64,000 bases of DNA from Phycisphaerae bacterium (GTDB taxonomy: Bacteria > Planctomycetota > Phycisphaerae > Phycisphaerales > SM1A02): contig PBAX01000022.1 in the NCBI GenBank assembly GCA_002716385.1, positions 399,821 through 463,820 of the forward strand. Direction: 5' to 3'. The notes under the pieces were generated by a model that did no database searches, had not been told where the DNA came from, and was given only the letters and a program-made list of their open reading frames with translations. The position numbers were made by a program, and so were the translations under genes. Shown here in pieces: positions 1 through 8,443 of the stretch. Position 1 is the stretch's first letter. The number at the start of each line of letters is the position of its first letter.

Positions 1-424
1 GCGCCTCGGCGGATCCACGGCCGGTTCGTGAACGATTGCCGTGCTTGGCGACATTGACGCCCGCACCCGCGGCCACCAGAGCGGCTGCGGTCGAGACATT
101 GAATGTCTTGGGTGCTCCACCGGTTCCAGCTGTATCCAGGACATCATCGGCCGGCAGACTGGATTCGACCTTGGTGACATGGCGCCGCATGACGGTGGCT
201 GCCCCCTGAAGTTCATCCGGGGTCGGCAAGCGTGTCGCGAGCAGGGCCAGAAGGGCCCCCATCTCCCCATGGTGCACATGACCGGTCATCATGGCTTCGA
301 AGGCTGTGGTTGTTTCATCGACACTGAGGGTCCGACCATCCAGCAGTGTCCCGAGCATCGGCGTCAGATCGGCTGATTGGGAGTCACGGGCGAATTCGGA
401 TGGTTGTTTTCTATCGTTGGTCAT
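1..424 (-). CDS. trpD: Anthranilate phosphoribosyltransferase, N-terminal part (cut by window edge)
   Basis: Reading leftward from the ATG at 424, 141 residues are visible before the window ends. The enzyme joins anthranilate to PRPP in tryptophan synthesis in the cytoplasm. The glycine-rich PRPP loop reads DTAGTGG, followed by FNVSTAAALVAAGAGV and KHGNRSRTGRGSAE, the family signature. The usual lysine-serine pair after KHGNRS is changed to R-T, but the order of motifs is standard. No stop codon occurs before the window edge, so the gene is interrupted only by the cut. It is divergent from lgt with 52 bases between the two starts. No other trp gene lies in the window. Confidence 0.93.
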   Translation of the reverse strand, partial: MTNDRKQPSEFARDSQSADLTPMLGTLLDGRTLSVDETTTAFEAMMTGHVHHGEMGALLALLATRLPTPDELQGAATVMRRHVTKVESSLPADDVLDTAGTGGAPKTFNVSTAAALVAAGAGVNVAKHGNRSRTGRGSAEA

Positions 425-476
425 GGCACGTCGGGTTCCAGCCTGTGGTACAACGCGGCACCACAGGAGTTTGTTC

Positions 477-1502
477 ATGTTCTTGGCCGAATCCTACCTG
501 CATACGCTTGATCCGTACGTCATCCAGCTCACTGATGGCGGGTTTGGCATCCGATGGTATGGATTGGCCTATGTGGCCGGGTTCCTGATCGCCTGGTTGC
601 TCATCAAATGGCTGGCCAATACAGGTCGTTCCGTCGTTCCTCCTCAGAAGGTCGCGGATCTGATGATCTACGCGATCATCGGTGTTCTGGTGGGTGGCCG
701 CCTCGGATATGCGGCCTTCTACGATCCCTCCCTCTTCACTGATGCCGCCAGGGACATGGATGGTCGGGTGGTTCCACCATGGTGGGCGCTTCTGGCGATC
801 AATCAGGGTGGAATGGCCAGTCATGGAGGGATGATCGGTGTTTTGATCGCCATGTTGATCTTCATGATCCGCAACAAGCTTGTTCCGATCATCCATGCCG
901 CCGATCTGATCGCGTTCGTTGCGCCACCCGGTCTCTTCCTTGGTCGAATGGCTAACTTCATCAATGGTGAACTATGGGGCCACCCTGTTCCTGATCAGGA
1001 GAATCCAGCCTGGTGGAGTGTGAAGTATCCGGAGGAGATCTATCTGGGAGAGACGAATCTGGAGCAGCTCCGCGGCGTTGTTCCGGGTGATCAGACATTT
1101 CTTCCGACGGTCGTGGACTCGCTCAGGGCAGGCGATCCGGTCGTCATGGAAGTGGTTGTTCCACAATTGACCGCCTACTACCCCTCACAAATCTTCCAGG
1201 CACTGGCGGATGGTCCGATTCTCTTCCTGATTCTCATCGCGGCCTGGTGGGCACCGAAGAAGGGCGGTGTTCTGACGGGAACATTCCTGATTGCCTACGG
1301 CATCCTCAGAATCCTCACGGAGATTTTCCGTCAACCCGATGAGGGCGTCTCGCTTCTCATGGGACTCAGCCGCGGCCAGTTTCTCAGCGTGATCATGATC
1401 CTCGCGGGAATCCTCTTCGTGTTGTTTGCATCGAAATCCAAGGGACCCAAGCTTGGTGGACTCGGGTGTCCACCGACCACTACTCAACCGTCGACATCCT
1501 GA
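477..1502 (+). CDS. lgt: Prolipoprotein diacylglyceryl transferase
   Basis: This integral inner-membrane enzyme transfers diacylglycerol from phosphatidylglycerol to the lipobox cysteine of prolipoproteins. Recognisable features are the HGGM motif and the signature GRMANFINGELWG, with several hydrophobic segments. The ATG at 477 has AGGAG at 465-469, seven bases upstream, so the open frame before it is ignored. At 341 residues it is longer than typical Lgt proteins (roughly 260-300); the extra length is a periplasmic-looking insert after the signature, near residues 180-240. The window encodes many lipobox proteins that would be substrates. Its 3' end overlaps the convergent methyltransferase gene by 19 bases. 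Confidence 0.95.
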   Translation: MFLAESYLHTLDPYVIQLTDGGFGIRWYGLAYVAGFLIAWLLIKWLANTGRSVVPPQKVADLMIYAIIGVLVGGRLGYAAFYDPSLFTDAARDMDGRVVPPWWALLAINQGGMASHGGMIGVLIAMLIFMIRNKLVPIIHAADLIAFVAPPGLFLGRMANFINGELWGHPVPDQENPAWWSVKYPEEIYLGETNLEQLRGVVPGDQTFLPTVVDSLRAGDPVVMEVVVPQLTAYYPSQIFQALADGPILFLILIAAWWAPKKGGVLTGTFLIAYGILRILTEIFRQPDEGVSLLMGLSRGQFLSVIMILAGILFVLFASKSKGPKLGGLGCPPTTTQPSTS

Positions 1503-2470
1503 TTCCGTACGGGTTTCTCGAATATCAGGACGTGTTGCTGTGGAAGGTCGTCCATGGTCCTGATCCACTCGAATCCAGCCGCCTCAAATTCAAGCAAAGC
1601 CTGTGATTCCGCCATCTTGTGATGCGGCTTGATCATGACATCCGGATCCTCGGCACGGTATTCGACAAGAACGACTCGACCACCCGGCTTGAGCGCCTTC
1701 ATGAGTGATCGTTTCATCTCCCATGGATGGGAGAATTCGTGATAGGCGTCGACGAACAGGACGACATCAACGGTTTCGGCGGGAATCTTGGTGTCCGTGA
1801 TCGTTCCCAGAATCGTCTTGATGTTCGTTACGCCCTGTGACTCCGCCTTCTCCTCAAGAATCGCGTTCATCTCGGGTTGGATGTCGACGGCGACAACACC
1901 ACCCTCCGGAACCCGTTTGGCGAGTCTCAGACTGAAGTACCCGGTGCCAGATCCGATATCCGCGACCACCTCGTTCGGCTTCAAAGACATCATCTCGACG
2001 AGCAGATCGGTCCGCTCCTCCTGCTCCCGCTTGGAACGGTCGAGCCAGCCGGCACCCAGATGCCCCATCACCTGGGAAATCTGTCGACCCATGTAGACTT
2101 TTCCGATTCCGTCGTAGGCCGGTGTCGTTCTGGAATAGAGTCGATCGGCCTCGACGAGATCGAGCGGATCGCCGCAAGCCATGTTGATGACGACGAGTGT
2201 CAGCTGATTTCCGGTCGATGCCTGTCTGGCGATGAAGCTCTCCTCTGAAACAGGAAGATCGAATTGTTCATGAGACGTGAATCGGGATCCATTGGCGACG
2301 AGTTGCGTCAGATAGGTACGGAGTTCATCGGGATTCGCCGGGATCTCCATCGGTATGGTCTTCCCGGGAAGATCGAAGGTGATGATGTCGACAGGTGCCG
2401 CCGGGGCGAATCCCGGAAGAAGGAGGGCACCGATGACAATCGAGGTGAGGATCGCTTTGAATCTGTTCAT
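1484..2470 (-). CDS. Exported SAM-dependent methyltransferase
   Basis: The 328-residue product starts with a signal peptide (basic MNRFK, then a hydrophobic stretch ending near FAPAAP at 21-26). After about 140 residues of unassigned sequence comes a class I methyltransferase fold with motif I DIGSGTG (171-177), an acidic VDI after the next strand, and a post-I segment. The ATG at 2470 overlaps the stop of the upstream polymerase gene as ATGA, which fixes the start. A signal peptide on a SAM enzyme is puzzling because SAM is cytosolic; similar predicted secreted methyltransferases are known in several phyla. Substrate unknown. Confidence 0.8.
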   Translation of the reverse strand: MNRFKAILTSIVIGALLLPGFAPAAPVDIITFDLPGKTIPMEIPANPDELRTYLTQLVANGSRFTSHEQFDLPVSEESFIARQASTGNQLTLVVINMACGDPLDLVEADRLYSRTTPAYDGIGKVYMGRQISQVMGHLGAGWLDRSKREQEERTDLLVEMMSLKPNEVVADIGSGTGYFSLRLAKRVPEGGVVAVDIQPEMNAILEEKAESQGVTNIKTILGTITDTKIPAETVDVVLFVDAYHEFSHPWEMKRSLMKALKPGGRVVLVEYRAEDPDVMIKPHHKMAESQALLEFEAAGFEWIRTMDDLPQQHVLIFEKPVRNQDVDG

Positions 2471-3543
2471 GTTCGGCATGTCTGAGACCATCCGGCGGCT
2501 AGTGATTCGAGAACATGTTTCATGTTGAGACCCCGGTGAAGCTGGTCCTCCGCATCTCCGATCCGGTTGGCGAGTTCCCACAGTCGACGACCGGTCTCCA
2601 CATCACCCGGTTCGGTAGCCGACAACCGTCTTCGGACATGCATGCCGAGCAATCTCAGAATCAGGGAAAGCGCCTGCTTGTTCGCCACATCCTTGCTGGC
2701 CTTCTTGTTCTGCTTGACGACCTGTTCCGATCGATTGGTGACGAATTCCGCGACGTGCACCCCGAATTCCTTCTGCCACGTACCCGAGTCGAGTGACTGG
2801 ATGATGGGCTGGAGTTCGTTGGCGCATTCGATGAGATTGCTCTCACGGGCAAGCAGGGCCATTCCGGGTGCCCCTTCGGACCAGTCGAGCATCCACTCGA
2901 CATCCTCATGGTCTCCGGGATGTTCAGCGAGCCACTTCCTCATGTCTTCATCCGACAAGGGTCCGAATCGAACGTGGTCGCACCGGCTTCGAACGGTCGG
3001 CAGCAGGCGTTCCGGTCTCGATGTGACGAGAATGATCCACGTGTCCTCAGGTGGTTCCTCGAGTGTCTTGAGGATCGAGTTCTGTCCGTTGTTGTCCATC
3101 AGTTCGGCTTCATCGATGATGAAAACCTTGCCGTTGCCGAGAATGCTCTTCCGATAGGCGGGTGCCTCGTGCTTGGCGCCATCGGACGTGTGTCCACCGA
3201 TCATTCGTTCACGAAGAAGATCAAGGGGGACGTTCATCTGTTTTCGTTCCCGAAGACTTCTGGTCTGAGCGTGGACCGCATCCTCCTTGTGGATCACATG
3301 GAGATCGGGATGGTTTCCGTTAGCCAGCTTCTCACCTTCGGGCGATGCCAGTGCGGTTCCACCCAAACCCAGATCATCGGCACCGGCCTGCGGATCCAGC
3401 AGCACCCGTGCGAATTCGGTGGCGACGAGACATTTCCCGATGCCCGGCGGCCCGGAGAAGATCCAGGCGTGATGCAGTCTTCCGGATTGCACTGCGGCCC
3501 GAAGGGTCTCCAATCCGGCATGATGTCCAATGACGGGTTTCAT
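2467..3543 (-). CDS. holB: DNA polymerase III delta' subunit (clamp loader)
   Basis: The product is a AAA+ clamp loader ATPase-fold protein of about 358 residues. Visible are the GH...L..A...GRL.HAW entry typical of DnaX/HolB, Walker A SGPPGIGK, a Walker B-like FIIDEAE, and the LEEPPEDT and TSRPERLLPTVRSRC sensor motifs. Walker A and the SRC motif are intact. An in-frame ATG at 3594 would add 17 residues; I prefer 3543 because MKPVIGHH matches the family start and a -10-like TATCCT lies eight bases upstream on this strand. A charged insert (near residues 75-130) is longer than in E. coli HolB. The stop overlaps the downstream methyltransferase start. Confidence 0.85.
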   Translation of the reverse strand: MKPVIGHHAGLETLRAAVQSGRLHHAWIFSGPPGIGKCLVATEFARVLLDPQAGADDLGLGGTALASPEGEKLANGNHPDLHVIHKEDAVHAQTRSLRERKQMNVPLDLLRERMIGGHTSDGAKHEAPAYRKSILGNGKVFIIDEAELMDNNGQNSILKTLEEPPEDTWIILVTSRPERLLPTVRSRCDHVRFGPLSDEDMRKWLAEHPGDHEDVEWMLDWSEGAPGMALLARESNLIECANELQPIIQSLDSGTWQKEFGVHVAEFVTNRSEQVVKQNKKASKDVANKQALSLILRLLGMHVRRRLSATEPGDVETGRRLWELANRIGDAEDQLHRGLNMKHVLESLAAGWSQTCRT

Positions 3544-3641
3544 GATGCGCGAGGATAACGTCAGGAAGCGCTCTCGTGTCGGCTTGCTGCTCATCCATCA
3601 ACACCCGAGGACAAGAGGCGTTCTGACACTAATTTTCCTAG

Positions 3642-5207
3642 ATGCTCAGCAAGAACAGGCGGAAAAATCCCGCGATCATCCTTTTTTCAGTCCTGATCCT
3701 GTCCGGTGCAATTATTGGCCGCAGTGGAATTCCATGGGATGTGTTGGCCCTTGTATCGCTTGTTCTATGTGGATTCATGGTGATCCAATCGAATCTACGG
3801 ATTCTTGCACCGGCATCCATATTTCTAATCATGTCCACATGGAGCGCTTTGAACCAGCAGATGTTCGAGATACGGGATCTCATGGTCTACACCGGGTATG
3901 ACGCCGATCCAATTCTCGTTCACATGGAAGGTCGGATCATCAGGATTAGAGGCACGAGGATCGATCTGGACACCAGATCCTCATTCGAAGAAGACATCGG
4001 AATTCCTGTGACCGGTCGGATCGTCGTCCGTTTACCGAGGCCTTCTGAAATCCTCGGACCAGGAGACATCATCCAAGTGAAGGGCTGGCTTCATGGAATC
4101 CAGGCGCCCAGAGATTCCGAGCCGGATTGGAGAACAATCGCAATCGACGGCGATTACCGCGGATGGATGCGACTGGAATCAATGGATTTGATCCACATCA
4201 AAAGAATCCAAAAACCCGGCATCTGGAATTCACTGAAGTCGCATGCTGAAGACAGAATTCTGTCTCAACCAGTTCCATCATATGGATCCAATCGAACGAT
4301 TTTGGCCGGATTATTGCTCGGTGCGAGAGGTGATTCGTGGAATGAGATTTCAGATCCATTCAGAAGAACAGGTGTATCACACCTTCTGGCGATCTCAGGA
4401 CTTCATGTCAGTCTGGTCTTGTTCATGTTCATGCCCTTGATAGGAGTCGGTGGGGTACGCCGAAGATGGCACTCTCTGTTCGCCATCACAATCCTCTTCA
4501 TATACCTGTCGATCATCGATATCAGGACACCAATCATGAGAGCTGGAATCATGAGTGCGTTCTTCTATCTCCCATTGACCGTCAACATGAGGATACCGGT
4601 CAAAGGGGTTCTGGCTTTCACCATGTCACTGATACTCATCTGTGAACCAAACGTCCTCATGCAGATTTCATTTCAATTGAGCTTTGGTGTTGTAGCCTCC
4701 CTTGTACTTCTTTCTCCGCATGTACACCGAAGATGCTTTCCCCATGTAAACAGACGGATATCAGGCCCATTCACATTCGCAATCATGTGGATACAGAGAA
4801 GTTTTACAGCCTCGATGGTTGCATGGTTGATTTCCATACCTATAACCATCCACCACTTCGGCCAGATATCTCTGGTATCCGTTCCGATGACAATGATCAT
4901 GACACCTCTGGTATGTGTAATACTTCTCACAGCTTCAATACGTTTGTTGTTCGGTGATTTTGAATTTGTTTCTCAGTTGATGGGAAACCTGCTCGCCAAG
5001 GAGGTGTACATACTCGAATCGTTTGCGGAAACAGTGGCTGGAATCCCATTCGTATCTATCGAAAACATCCAGTCGAGTACCACATGGACGACACTCGCGA
5101 TTTTGTGGGCAGTCTCATGGTGCCTGATCGATCGTTGGAGGTTCCTGTTGTTCCCCTCTCTTCTTGGATTGATCATCTGGATTTCAATATTGAACTTCTC
5201 CGGTTGA
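3642..5207 (+). CDS. comEC: ComEC/Rec2 family DNA uptake channel, without the metallo-hydrolase domain
   Basis: The 521-residue membrane protein carries the competence domain: an N-terminal pair of membrane segments, an OB-like soluble region (about 75-190), and the ComEC core starting near residue 225 with GLLLGARG and the diagnostic FRRTGVSHLLAISGLHVSL, followed by many hydrophobic helices. Full ComEC proteins of about 750-800 residues end in a metallo-beta-lactamase domain that degrades the non-transported strand. Here the frame stops after the membrane core and no HxHxDH motif is present. The gene is visibly more AT-rich than its neighbours (for example 27 of 60 bases G+C at 4861-4920). 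It may depend on a separate nuclease. Confidence 0.85.
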   Translation: MLSKNRRKNPAIILFSVLILSGAIIGRSGIPWDVLALVSLVLCGFMVIQSNLRILAPASIFLIMSTWSALNQQMFEIRDLMVYTGYDADPILVHMEGRIIRIRGTRIDLDTRSSFEEDIGIPVTGRIVVRLPRPSEILGPGDIIQVKGWLHGIQAPRDSEPDWRTIAIDGDYRGWMRLESMDLIHIKRIQKPGIWNSLKSHAEDRILSQPVPSYGSNRTILAGLLLGARGDSWNEISDPFRRTGVSHLLAISGLHVSLVLFMFMPLIGVGGVRRRWHSLFAITILFIYLSIIDIRTPIMRAGIMSAFFYLPLTVNMRIPVKGVLAFTMSLILICEPNVLMQISFQLSFGVVASLVLLSPHVHRRCFPHVNRRISGPFTFAIMWIQRSFTASMVAWLISIPITIHHFGQISLVSVPMTMIMTPLVCVILLTASIRLLFGDFEFVSQLMGNLLAKEVYILESFAETVAGIPFVSIENIQSSTTWTTLAILWAVSWCLIDRWRFLLFPSLLGLIIWISILNFSG

Positions 5208-5258
5208 ATCATCCATCGAGTGCTACCATCATCATGTCCACCCACGAGGAGAAGACCA

Positions 5259-6443
5259 ATGCGCCTGTCGGCCCGAATTCTGATGTTGTCGATGATCACC
5301 CCCCTGCTCGCCGCAGGGCAGGAATCAACACCCGAACCAGCCAAGCCAAGCCTCCCGACGATTCGAATGGAACCGGTTCTGGGCGGACAGGTGTTCAGAG
5401 CCCCGGTCCAGGTCCTTCCCACCCCCTCATCCAAACCGGAACTGGCCATGGTGGAACAACGTGGTCGCGTGATCGCCGTCGGACTCGAGACCGGTTCGAA
5501 GAAACGAACCATCCTCGATATGCGCGACAAGGTCAGGTTGACCCAGTCGGAGGAAGGTCTTCTCTCGATCGCCTACGACCCCGATCAATCGAAGAACCCG
5601 CACGTCTACCTCTACTACACCGCCTCCAAGCCGCGGCGCACCGTTCTCTCGAGAATGAACGTGAAACCCGACGGCATGATCGACAAGTCGACCGAGAAGA
5701 TAGTTCTCGAGGTCGAGCAACCCTACTGGAACCACAACGGAGGAACCGTTCTCTTCGGTCCCGATGGGATGCTGTATCTGAGCATCGGTGATGGCGGCGC
5801 TGCGAACGATCCCCAGGATCATGGACAGAATCTCGGCAACCTTCTGGCGACCATCATCCGAATCGACGTCCATACGGACGAGGCGCCCTATGTGGTCCCC
5901 TCCGACAATCCGTTCGTGGGAGTTGAGGGTGCCCGACCCGAGATCTGGGCCTATGGACTCCGTAACGTATGGCGCATGCACTTCGATTCGAAGACGGGCG
6001 ATCTCTGGGCAGCCGATGTAGGCCAGAACAAATGGGAGGAGGTCGATCTGATCGTGAAAGGCGGCAACTACGGTTGGCGACTGCGCGAGGGAAAGCACGA
6101 CTTCAACAATCCCGAGGGTTCGACCGTCGAGGTCATCGATCCGATCGTCGAATATCCAAGATCGGCCGGAGGCTCGATCACCGGCGGATTCGTCTACAGA
6201 GGCGAGAAGATCCCCGGTCTACAGGGTGCCTATCTGTTCTCCGACTACATGTCGGGTCGCCTTTGGGCCACGGTGATGCAACCCGACGGAGAGCCGTTCA
6301 CCCGCGAGATATACAAGGGGCAGCCGATGGCCATCAGTTCCTTCGGTGAGGGAACCGATGGCGAGCTGTACGTATGCGGATTCAAGGCACCCTACGACTC
6401 GAAGGGTCGCATCTATCGAATCACCGGCATGAGCACTGACTGA
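5259..6443 (+). CDS. Exported PQQ-dependent aldose sugar dehydrogenase-like protein
   Basis: A six-bladed beta-propeller of the soluble glucose/sorbosone dehydrogenase family, 394 residues. The ATG at 5259 has GAGGAG seven bases upstream and begins a signal peptide (MRLSARILML ... LLAAG). Family marks are NHNGGTVLFGPDGMLYLSIGDG, the GHNLG-like GQNLGNLLATIIRID, a WAYGLRNVWRMHFD segment, and WAADVGQNKWEEVD, all in the usual order. Known relatives oxidise aldose sugars in the periplasm and pass electrons to an acceptor. The cofactor is assumed from the family. It follows comEC by 51 bases and converges on the VKOR gene with five bases between stop codons. Confidence 0.88.
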   Translation: MRLSARILMLSMITPLLAAGQESTPEPAKPSLPTIRMEPVLGGQVFRAPVQVLPTPSSKPELAMVEQRGRVIAVGLETGSKKRTILDMRDKVRLTQSEEGLLSIAYDPDQSKNPHVYLYYTASKPRRTVLSRMNVKPDGMIDKSTEKIVLEVEQPYWNHNGGTVLFGPDGMLYLSIGDGGAANDPQDHGQNLGNLLATIIRIDVHTDEAPYVVPSDNPFVGVEGARPEIWAYGLRNVWRMHFDSKTGDLWAADVGQNKWEEVDLIVKGGNYGWRLREGKHDFNNPEGSTVEVIDPIVEYPRSAGGSITGGFVYRGEKIPGLQGAYLFSDYMSGRLWATVMQPDGEPFTREIYKGQPMAISSFGEGTDGELYVCGFKAPYDSKGRIYRITGMSTD

Positions 6444-6448
6444 TAGGA

Positions 6449-8350
6449 CTACTCGCCATTGACGGCGATCTCGACGCATTGTTCGATGATCGGCTTGTCG
6501 TCCAGCTTCCATCTCGGAACCAGCTTGCCATCGATGACGATCGCCGGGAACGTACGCATGCCCCAACCCTTGGTTCTGAGCACATCGGTCTGCACCTGAG
6601 CCTCTATTTCCTGGGAATCCATGGCTTCCAGGAACGCATCACGATCGAGACCGATCTTGACCCCGGCGGAGATGATCTCTGGTTGAGTCACCTTTTGTCC
6701 GGCATTCATCAGGTAATCGATCATCGCCCAGTAAGCCTCCTTGCCGCCAAGCTTGCCGGCGGATTTCACGGCCTTGGCGGCTATGCATCCACTGGGGAAC
6801 AGTTCCCGGAAACTGTCACGTATCCGTGAATTGCAATCCGGATTCTTCGGACTGGCGAGAACGTTGTAGGTGAGCTGCCCAGGATACTTCTCCATCAGCT
6901 TCCGGATCTTCGCATCGACCACCATGAGTTCCGGATCCGTGTAGTCCGAGAAGACGATAATGCTATGCGGTGCGCTGGCGATCCCCTTGCTGATGCCCGG
7001 TTGGGCTGGCGTGTTTCGAGCGGGACCCGTCTTCCAGTCATCGATGAACTTCTGCTCGGTGTTCAAAGGTGCCTTGAGCGAGCCATCGTTGCGACCATCG
7101 GCGATCGCCCGGGCTAGCTGATCGACGGTCGATGAAAGATCGACCGGATTCTGCCACCACTTCAACTGGACACCATTGATGAAGATCATCGGTGTGAAGT
7201 ACACACCTAGATTTCCACCGATCTCGATGTCCTCCTGGAGGATCGCATCGACGACCTGACCGACCATCACCTGCTCGAACGTCTTCGGATCGAATCCGAG
7301 CTGTTCGACAAGTACCGGGAACTCCTGCTGAGTGAACTTGCCCTTCACCTCGAACAGCAGACTGTGGGCTTCCCAGAAGGAGTCGTTCCCACCGAGAATG
7401 CCCGCCGTCTCGGCGAACTTGGAGGCCCAGCAGGCGTTTCCGTGCAGCGTCCTGCTCACGTAGGGGTTGCAGTCGGAATTGAAGGGGAAATGCCGGATGC
7501 TCAAGGAGACGTCATCGCGACTTTCCAGTATCTCCGCGACGATCTTCTCATAGCGATTGCAGTCTGGGCACTGGTAGTCGCCGACCATCACGATCTGAAC
7601 CGGTGCGTTCTCTGGTCCATACAGATACCGTCCACCAAAGTCGCTGGGGTCCTTGACCGCGGTCTTGGTAGTCGTGAAAACACCGTCGTCCTTTGGCTTC
7701 TCGACGTCCTTCATGGGATTTGCGCCACCACCAAGCGTGGCCTTGACGATCTCGTCGATGTTGGCCTGTTCCGATGCTGCGCGTTGGATACCGTCGATCC
7801 TGTCGACCTGAACCTGTCCGGCGTACAGACCACCGGTTGCCAGAATGAAGCTGCAGATGAAAGTGGTAGTGGCGATCATGGATGAACCTTCCATTGTTGC
7901 TGACTTGCTGGAGTCCTTCGACGACTCCACGGTAATCCAGAATGCGATATTCGCGATATGAGCGGTGATGCAGTACGGGCAGAGTTTCCACTCGACCAGA
8001 ATGACGATGAGAAACATGACCGACATGAGCATGCCAAGTCGGGCGATCAACACCATGGTTCGAGGAACCCTCGGCCAGCAAGCCGGCCAGGCCACCATCA
8101 TGGCGATGAAGAATGTGAAGCCAACGTATGAGGTTGGCCAGCCGATGCCAGGCACACTGCCAAAGAAGCCCCGGGAGAGATCCCCGCAAGCGCTCTGTTC
8201 ACCACAACCCGGCAACGAGACGCCGATGACACCCATCTCCGTCATGAGCAGGAGGCCCGAAGCACCAGCCGCGACGATCAGGAACAAGAGTCCCAGGAAC
8301 CATCGAAGCCCACAGCCCTTCTTTGTCTCTTCTTGAATCATGTCTTTCAT
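6449..8350 (-). CDS. VKOR fused to two DsbA-like thioredoxin domains, second lacking CxxC
   Basis: The 633-residue protein starts with a vitamin K epoxide reductase domain (14-170, four or more membrane segments) with the loop cysteines C49 and C55 and the active-site CPYC at 124-127. A helix at about 158-178 leads to a first DsbA-like domain (240-420) with CPDC at 261-264 and the cis-proline TPMIF near 386. A second DsbA-like domain follows (460-630) and keeps the FPAIVI cis-proline region, but the position of CxxC reads TDPE (471-474). VKOR-DsbA fusions form periplasmic disulfides using quinone. The extra domain may bind substrates without redox chemistry. GGGAGG lies ten bases before the ATG. 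Confidence 0.88.
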   Translation of the reverse strand: MKDMIQEETKKGCGLRWFLGLLFLIVAAGASGLLLMTEMGVIGVSLPGCGEQSACGDLSRGFFGSVPGIGWPTSYVGFTFFIAMMVAWPACWPRVPRTMVLIARLGMLMSVMFLIVILVEWKLCPYCITAHIANIAFWITVESSKDSSKSATMEGSSMIATTTFICSFILATGGLYAGQVQVDRIDGIQRAASEQANIDEIVKATLGGGANPMKDVEKPKDDGVFTTTKTAVKDPSDFGGRYLYGPENAPVQIVMVGDYQCPDCNRYEKIVAEILESRDDVSLSIRHFPFNSDCNPYVSRTLHGNACWASKFAETAGILGGNDSFWEAHSLLFEVKGKFTQQEFPVLVEQLGFDPKTFEQVMVGQVVDAILQEDIEIGGNLGVYFTPMIFINGVQLKWWQNPVDLSSTVDQLARAIADGRNDGSLKAPLNTEQKFIDDWKTGPARNTPAQPGISKGIASAPHSIIVFSDYTDPELMVVDAKIRKLMEKYPGQLTYNVLASPKNPDCNSRIRDSFRELFPSGCIAAKAVKSAGKLGGKEAYWAMIDYLMNAGQKVTQPEIISAGVKIGLDRDAFLEAMDSQEIEAQVQTDVLRTKGWGMRTFPAIVIDGKLVPRWKLDDKPIIEQCVEIAVNGE

Positions 8351-8443
8351 GGAATCAACACTTCCCTCCCGGTCTCTGGGGGGAACGTGTGATTCTACAT
8401 TTCATTGCTGTTGAGTTTCCAGATGGCCGAAAACAGGGGTTTT

